Assembly (NCBI GenBank): GCA_009693105.1
Contig: SHXV01000011.1
Coordinates: 1 to 36,426 of the forward strand
Length of the DNA stretch: 36,426 nucleotides
Reading direction: 5' to 3'
From: Dehalococcoidia bacterium
GTDB taxonomy: Bacteria; Chloroflexota; Dehalococcoidia; SHXV01
Shown: positions 29,934 through 36,426 of the stretch, piece after piece
Layout of the letters: the number at the start of each line of letters is the position of its first letter
Numbering within the stretch: position 1 is the stretch's first letter
The notes under the pieces: generated by a model
What the model was told of the DNA's origin: nothing
Databases searched by the model: none
The model's input: only the letters and a program-made list of their open reading frames with translations
Translations under genes and position numbers: made by a program

Positions 29934-32786
29934 ATGACGAACCTACCCGGTCCGGCGGACCATCAGGGCCTTGGCCCGCCACCGCCGCTATTTCAGATTG
30001 GCCGACGTCGGCAGTTAGGAGGGGGTAAGCCCGGTCGTCACTGGCTTCTTCTGATCGTCGCCGCGCTCGTCGCTCTTGTCGTCAGCAACGTCGGGATGGG
30101 TCTCTATGCCGATCTTCTCTGGTTCCGCAGCCTGGGCTATGGGGACATCTACCTCAAACGGGTGACCGTCCAACTCGTCCTCTTCTTCCTAGGCGCTGGC
30201 ATCTTCCTCGTCTTCTTCTGGGGTAATGTTGTGCTTGCGCGCCGGAGCCTCGGGCGGATCGCTGACGCTGTTCCGCTTGCCCAGCGGCTGAACGCCAGCC
30301 CCGTTGCCCTGCGGGTGATCGCGGTCGCATTGTCGGCCTTTCTGGCGATTACGTTCGGAGGTGCCGCCGGGGGCCGCTGGCAAACGTTTCTGCTCTGGTT
30401 CGAAGGCCGCTCCTTTGGCACAAGCGACGCTCAGTTTGGCCGCGACGCCGGCTTCTACGTGTTCACGCTCCCGGCGCTACACTTTATCCAGGGCTGGATT
30501 CTTGGGGTACTGGTGATCACCCTCCTCGCCACTCTGGCGCTGTACGCGTCGGCAACGCGGCTGGAACGCGGCGTTCCCATGGCGCCGCCGCGCGGGGCAA
30601 AGACGCATCTTTCCCTTCTGGTCGTCGCCGGGCTGCTGTTGTTCGCCTTCCGGCACTGGCTTGCCCCGTTCGATTTCCAGCTGCGGCCCTCAGGAGAGGT
30701 GTTCGGCGTCGGCTATGTGGACGACCATGCCCGCATCCCGATCCAGTACGCCCTGGTGGTGCTGGCGGTTCTGGCCGCGCTGGTCACCCTCGTCTCCATC
30801 CGACGCCGCAGCGTGGCGCTGCCCGTGGGAGTGATCGGGGTATGGCTCTTCGCCAGCATCGTCGTGGCGAACGCGTACCCGGCCCTGCTCCAGCGGCTGG
30901 TGGTGGAGCCGGACGAGTTTTCTCGGGAACGCCCGTACATTGTGCACAACATCGAGGCGACGCGACGCGCTTTCCAGCTGGATAACATCGTCGAGCAGTT
31001 GTACCCGGCTGAGCCGCGGCTGACACGCGCTGAACTGGACGCGGGAAGTGCGACGATCGCAGACATCCGGCTGTGGGACCCGCGGGTCATCCGCGATACC
31101 TACAGCGAGTTGCAGGCGCTTCGTCCCTTGTACACGTTTAATGATGTGGATGTCGACCGCTATGATCTGGGCGGCAGCGATGGCCGCCGCCAGGTGATGC
31201 TCTCCGCGCGAGAGTTGACGTATCAGCGGCTCCCCATCGATGCCCGGGGCTGGGTGAACCGCCATCTGCAGTTCACGCACGGCTACGGCATCGTCATGTC
31301 ACCGGTGAATGCGGTGACGGCTACGGGCCAACCGCAGTTGTTGGTTCAGGACATCCCCCTGCGCGGGGTCCTGAAAGTGGACCGGCCGGAGATATACTTC
31401 GGAGAGCTGACGGATACCTACGCCATCGTCAACACGAAGGAGCAGGAGTTCGATCACCCGGAGGGCTCCAATAACGTCTACACCACGTACCAGGCGGAGA
31501 GCGGCGTAGCGCTGAGCTCGATCTGGCGTCGGCTTACCTACGCATGGGAGTTCGCCGACCCCAACATCCTCATTAGTGGGGCGATGACGCCGGAGAGCCG
31601 TGTCCTTTACCGACGTAACGTGCGGGAGCGCGTGGCGGAGATCGCACCGTTCCTTGGGCTGGACCGCGATCCGTACCTGGTCGTTGCGGAGGGAAAGCTG
31701 TATTGGATGGTGGACGCTTATACGACGACCGATCGCTACCCTTCCAGCCGCCACAGCTCGGGCGGGTACAACTACATCCGTAACAGTGTGAAGGTCACGG
31801 TGGACGCCTACACCGGCGAGACGACGCTGTACCTGTTCGATCAGGAGGATCCGATCGCTGCGGCGTGGGCGCAGATTTTCCCGGACCTGCTGCGCTCGCT
31901 GGACACGATGCCGCCGGCGCTGCGGGAGCATCTTCGCTACCCGGAGGGGTTGTTCCGGCCCCAGGCGGCGATGTACCTCACGTATCATATGACCGACCCC
32001 AGGGTGTTCTATAACCGGGAAGACCTGTGGGTAATCCCGGTAGAGAAACTGCGGGACGTCGATATCGCCGTGGAGCCGTATTACGTAACGCTGCGTCTGC
32101 CCGGCTTTGCACAGCCGGAGTTTGTCCTTATCCTCCCGTTCACCGCGGCGAACAGGAACAACGCCGTTGCCCTTTTGGCCGCCCGCTCCGATGGCGCGAA
32201 TTACGGCAAAACGCTGGCGCTGCGTTTCCCCACCAGTGATCTCATCCCCGGCCCTCGGCAGGTGGAGGCCCGCATCGATCAGGACGATCTGGTATCTCAG
32301 CAGCTTACCCTGTGGAATCAGGCCGGTTCGGTAGTGCTGCGGGGAAACCTGCTCCTCGTGCCGGTCGGGAAATCGTACATTTACGTGGAGCCGCTCTACC
32401 TGCAGGCCGCGAGCCTGCCCTTCCCGGAACTGCGACGCGTCATCGTCATTGCTAACGGAAAGATCGCCATGGAGCCGACGCTGGAGGAAGCGCTCTTGGT
32501 GATCTTCGGCGAACGGGCTGCCTCGCCGCCGGCGGGAGCGGGGATAGGGGCGACCCCGGTGGCGACGCCGACACCCGGTACTCCACCGCCCGCCGGGACC
32601 GCGCGGCCCACCGTGACGGCAGTGCCCGGGGCGACGCCGGAGGGCATCGCCGCGCTGGTGCGGGCGGCGAATGCGGCGTACGATCGCGCGCAGGAGCGGC
32701 TGCGGCACGGCGACCTTGCCGGCTATCAGCGTGAAATCGATGAGGTGGCGCGGCTCCTGCAACAGTTGTCCGCGCTAGCACGCTAG
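29934..32786 (+). CDS. UPF0182-family large membrane protein
   Basis: N-terminal TM cluster (LLWFRSLGYGDIYLKRV), NAYPALLQRLVVEPDEFSRERPYIVHNIEATRRAFQLD, YFGELTDTYAIVNT, C-terminal Pro/Thr linker plus coiled-coil. Confidence 0.92.
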   Translation: MTNLPGPADHQGLGPPPPLFQIGRRRQLGGGKPGRHWLLLIVAALVALVVSNVGMGLYADLLWFRSLGYGDIYLKRVTVQLVLFFLGAGIFLVFFWGNVVLARRSLGRIADAVPLAQRLNASPVALRVIAVALSAFLAITFGGAAGGRWQTFLLWFEGRSFGTSDAQFGRDAGFYVFTLPALHFIQGWILGVLVITLLATLALYASATRLERGVPMAPPRGAKTHLSLLVVAGLLLFAFRHWLAPFDFQLRPSGEVFGVGYVDDHARIPIQYALVVLAVLAALVTLVSIRRRSVALPVGVIGVWLFASIVVANAYPALLQRLVVEPDEFSRERPYIVHNIEATRRAFQLDNIVEQLYPAEPRLTRAELDAGSATIADIRLWDPRVIRDTYSELQALRPLYTFNDVDVDRYDLGGSDGRRQVMLSARELTYQRLPIDARGWVNRHLQFTHGYGIVMSPVNAVTATGQPQLLVQDIPLRGVLKVDRPEIYFGELTDTYAIVNTKEQEFDHPEGSNNVYTTYQAESGVALSSIWRRLTYAWEFADPNILISGAMTPESRVLYRRNVRERVAEIAPFLGLDRDPYLVVAEGKLYWMVDAYTTTDRYPSSRHSSGGYNYIRNSVKVTVDAYTGETTLYLFDQEDPIAAAWAQIFPDLLRSLDTMPPALREHLRYPEGLFRPQAAMYLTYHMTDPRVFYNREDLWVIPVEKLRDVDIAVEPYYVTLRLPGFAQPEFVLILPFTAANRNNAVALLAARSDGANYGKTLALRFPTSDLIPGPRQVEARIDQDDLVSQQLTLWNQAGSVVLRGNLLLVPVGKSYIYVEPLYLQAASLPFPELRRVIVIANGKIAMEPTLEEALLVIFGERAASPPAGAGIGATPVATPTPGTPPPAGTARPTVTAVPGATPEGIAALVRAANAAYDRAQERLRHGDLAGYQREIDEVARLLQQLSALAR

Positions 32787-32808
32787 GCGAATAAGGCGAG
32801 GTACGAAC

Positions 32809-34011
<1,203 letters not shown>

Positions 34012-34088
34012 CGGGTAAGGTTGAGCAGTCGCTTGCCGGTTCGGGCCCGGTCCGTTCACAATGAGCAATCACGCTGAAGGACACGCAC

Positions 34089-35327
34089 ATGCCTGAGAAG
34101 ATCGTCCTCGCCTATTCCGGCGGGCTGGACACGACCGTCGCCATCCCCTGGCTGATCGAAACCTACGGCTACGATGTCATCGCCTGCACGATCGACGTCG
34201 GCAACGAGAAGGACTTCACGGCCGTGCGGGAGCGCGCGCTCGCGGCGGGCGCATCCAAGGTGTTCGTGCGTGACGGGAAAGAGGATTTCATCCGCTACTT
34301 CGCCTTCCCGGCCCTGGCGGCGGGTGCGGTGTACCAGCGGCACTACCCGCTGGCGACGGCGCTCTCTCGCCCGCTCATGGCGAAGCTGCTGGTGGACGTG
34401 GCGGAGGAGGTGGGGGCCTCCGCCGTGGCGCACGGCTGCACGGGCAAGGGCAACGACCAGGTGCGGTTCGACGTGGGCGTGCGATCGCTGGGGCCGAAGC
34501 TGAAAATCGTGGCGCCCATGCGGGAGTGGAAGATGAGCCGGGAGGACGAGATCGCCTACGCGGAGGAGCGCAATCTATCGATCGGCTCCGTGACGCGGGC
34601 GAACCCCTATTCGACCGATGAGAACCTGTGGGGCCGCAGCATCGAGGCGGGGGTGCTGGAAGACCCTTGGAACGAGCCGCCGGAGGACATCTACAGCTGG
34701 ACGCGCTCCGTCGCCGACGCGCCCGATGAGCCCGCCACGATCACGATCGGCTTTCGCCAGGGGATGCCCGTCTCTATCGATGGTAAGGAGATGGATGGGG
34801 AGACGCTGGTGCGCCACTTGAACGAGCTGTCGGGGCTGCACGGCATCGGCCGGATCGATATGGTGGAGGACCGGCTGGTAGGCATCAAGTCGCGGGAGAT
34901 CTACGAATCGCCGGCGGCGGTGACGCTGCTGGCGGCGCACGAGGCGCTGGAGCAGATGACGCTGTCCAAGCCGCAGCTTCGGCTGAAGGAGCGCATCGCC
35001 CAGGAGTACGCGGACCTCATCTACAACGGGCTGTGGTTCACGGCGCACCACCAAGACATGGCGGCCTACGTGCGCAGCACCCAGCGCTACGTTACGGGCG
35101 AGGTGCGGGTGCGGCTGCACAAGGGGACGCCGACGCCGGTGGGGCGTAAGGCGGAGCACAGCCTGTACAGCTACGCGCTGGCGACGTACGACCGAGGCGA
35201 TCAGTTCGACCAGGGCTCCGCACCCGGCTTCATCGACCTGTGGGGGCTGCCGGTGCGGGTGCAGGCGGAGGCGCAGCTGCTGACGGAGCCGGGCTCGCCG
35301 TTGCGGATCACGGCGGCGGAGGAATAG
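34089..35327 (+). CDS. argG: Argininosuccinate synthase
   Basis: KIVLAYSGGLDTTVAIPWL, AHGCTGKGNDQVRFDV, NLWGRSIEAGVLEDPWNEPPEDIYSWT. Confidence 0.97.
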   Translation: MPEKIVLAYSGGLDTTVAIPWLIETYGYDVIACTIDVGNEKDFTAVRERALAAGASKVFVRDGKEDFIRYFAFPALAAGAVYQRHYPLATALSRPLMAKLLVDVAEEVGASAVAHGCTGKGNDQVRFDVGVRSLGPKLKIVAPMREWKMSREDEIAYAEERNLSIGSVTRANPYSTDENLWGRSIEAGVLEDPWNEPPEDIYSWTRSVADAPDEPATITIGFRQGMPVSIDGKEMDGETLVRHLNELSGLHGIGRIDMVEDRLVGIKSREIYESPAAVTLLAAHEALEQMTLSKPQLRLKERIAQEYADLIYNGLWFTAHHQDMAAYVRSTQRYVTGEVRVRLHKGTPTPVGRKAEHSLYSYALATYDRGDQFDQGSAPGFIDLWGLPVRVQAEAQLLTEPGSPLRITAAEE

Positions 35328-35333
35328 GGGGCG

Positions 35334-35531
35334 GTGGAGCTGCACGAAGGGGCGATACTCGGCGGCCGCTTTCGCGTCTACGAAGAGTTGGCCACGGTCG
35401 GCCGGGCGACGGTGTACAGAGTAACGGACAGCCGAAGTGGGCGGGCTGTAGCCGGCACGGTGCTTGTCGGCGAGCCGCCGGGTTTCGAGTTGCATCGCCC
35501 TGGTCCGACTTCCCCTTGCGCCAAGAGCTAG
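35334..35531 (+). pseudogene. Truncated, degenerate Ser/Thr protein kinase N-lobe
   Basis: EGAILGGRFRVYEELATVGRATVYRVTDSRSGRAVAGTVL resembles a kinase N-lobe start, but the Gly-loop and VAxK lysine are lost and the frame ends after 65 aa. Confidence 0.5.
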
Positions 35532-35647
35532 ACGCGGCGCTGGCGGCCGTTCCCCCGACGGTGTCGGGATCCAATCGACAGAAGCGTATCCACCGCAGTG
35601 ACACCGCGTTCTGCGGCTGGGGGGAGGAACAGGGGATCGTTTACCAG

Positions 35648-35926
35648 GTGTGGACGCTCCGTCTAACGCGGAACTTCTATCTTCCGCGGGCGAGCGAATT
35701 CCCTACCACCGTACGCCGGGCCTTACAGGCGAGAGCGGACGGGCGCTGTGAGTAATGTGGCATGGTGGGACTGCTGGAGATGGATCACATTCTTCCGGTA
35801 AGCCGGGGTGGTTCAAGTGATCTGGCGAACGGGCAGGTGCTCTGCAAGACCTGCCACACAGCCAAGGGCTGGGCAGCTCCGGTCTTGAAGAAGCAGGTAG
35901 GTCGCGAGGGTGCCAGGCCGGGATAA
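35648..35926 (+). pseudogene. HNH endonuclease with in-frame stop
   Basis: TTVRRALQARADGRCE*CGMVGLLEMDHILPVSRGGSSDLANGQVLCKTCHTAKG; TAA at 35753-35755 between the two Cys of the CxxC zinc motif, frame open again to 35926. Confidence 0.8.
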
Positions 35927-36007
35927 TCTGCGTGGTATGGACCGCGAACCGGTCGGCTCCGGCTGCGCTGGAGTTCGCGATGAAGCGCGCGGGCTTGCGG
36001 TTAGCAG

Positions 36008-36424
36008 TTAGCCTGCGACCGCGTGTTCCGCTACCGCTGCTCGCATCGCGGCGATGACTCCGGGGACGGCCGCCTGCGCCGCCGCGATCCGCTTCGGCGT
36101 CGCCAGGGTGGCGTAGCCCTGCTCCCGCAGCATCGTGGGCAGGCTATCGCCGCTGAGCTGCGTTGAGGCGAAGGCGATGACGGCGTTGAAGCCGGCCGGT
36201 TCTTGGTTGGACACATCGTCCGCGCGGCCGGGGTAGCAGCGGTGCCAGTGCGGCCCGCTCTCAAAGCAATCGAACTTCAGCACTTCTTTCCACTCGCCGT
36301 CGTCCAACAGGCCGTACACCTCAAGCGTGGGGCCGCGGTCGTTGGCGAGCGTACGAAAGGTGTAGCGGAAGCGGAAGGCGTCCGTGTCCACGGTCTGCCA
36401 GTCGTAGCTATCGTGCACGTTCAT
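36008..36424 (-). CDS. Conserved hypothetical protein, 138 aa
   Basis: Complete ORF MNVHDSYDWQTVDTDAFRFRYTFRTLANDRGPTLEVYGLLDDGEWKEVLKFDCFESGPHWHRCYP; no family assigned. Confidence 0.6.
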   Translation of the reverse strand: MNVHDSYDWQTVDTDAFRFRYTFRTLANDRGPTLEVYGLLDDGEWKEVLKFDCFESGPHWHRCYPGRADDVSNQEPAGFNAVIAFASTQLSGDSLPTMLREQGYATLATPKRIAAAQAAVPGVIAAMRAAVAEHAVAG

Positions 36425-36426
36425 CA

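Overview
This looks like a GC-rich chromosomal segment from a Chloroflexota-like bacterium (taxon inferred from gene content only), mostly housekeeping. In order it carries: a tandem array of Tat/lipobox solute-binding proteins (two intact copies and one internally deleted remnant) with an amidohydrolase between them; lhr helicase and uvrC; a K+-independent-type H+-pyrophosphatase; DUF1232 and TPR genes; a CIRCE-controlled groEL without groES; a decayed ROK kinase; pyk; lemA-htpX; an ArsN2-like GNAT; a lipoprotein plus 14-TM MFS pair resembling mycobacterial lprG-Rv1410c; nth; a second MFS; an argCJB-(UPF0182)-argDG cluster; and a short stretch of gene fragments (kinase N-terminus, HNH nuclease with an in-frame stop). 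The least expected observations are: (1) the lprG/Rv1410c-like lipid-export pair; (2) an unannotated antisense relic in the uvrC-hppA gap that reads like the N-terminus of a DUF4011 defence-type helicase; (3) a palindromic RPELVEG-type repeat inserted in frame in uvrC; (4) the SBP paralog array with conserved leaders and terminators; (5) the ROK gene showing start loss, an internal deletion and paired frameshifts; (6) several promoters placed for leaderless transcripts, including a divergent pair with overlapping -35 boxes. No CRISPR array, tRNA, rRNA or complete transposon was seen. All homology statements come from recognising motifs by eye, not from searches.
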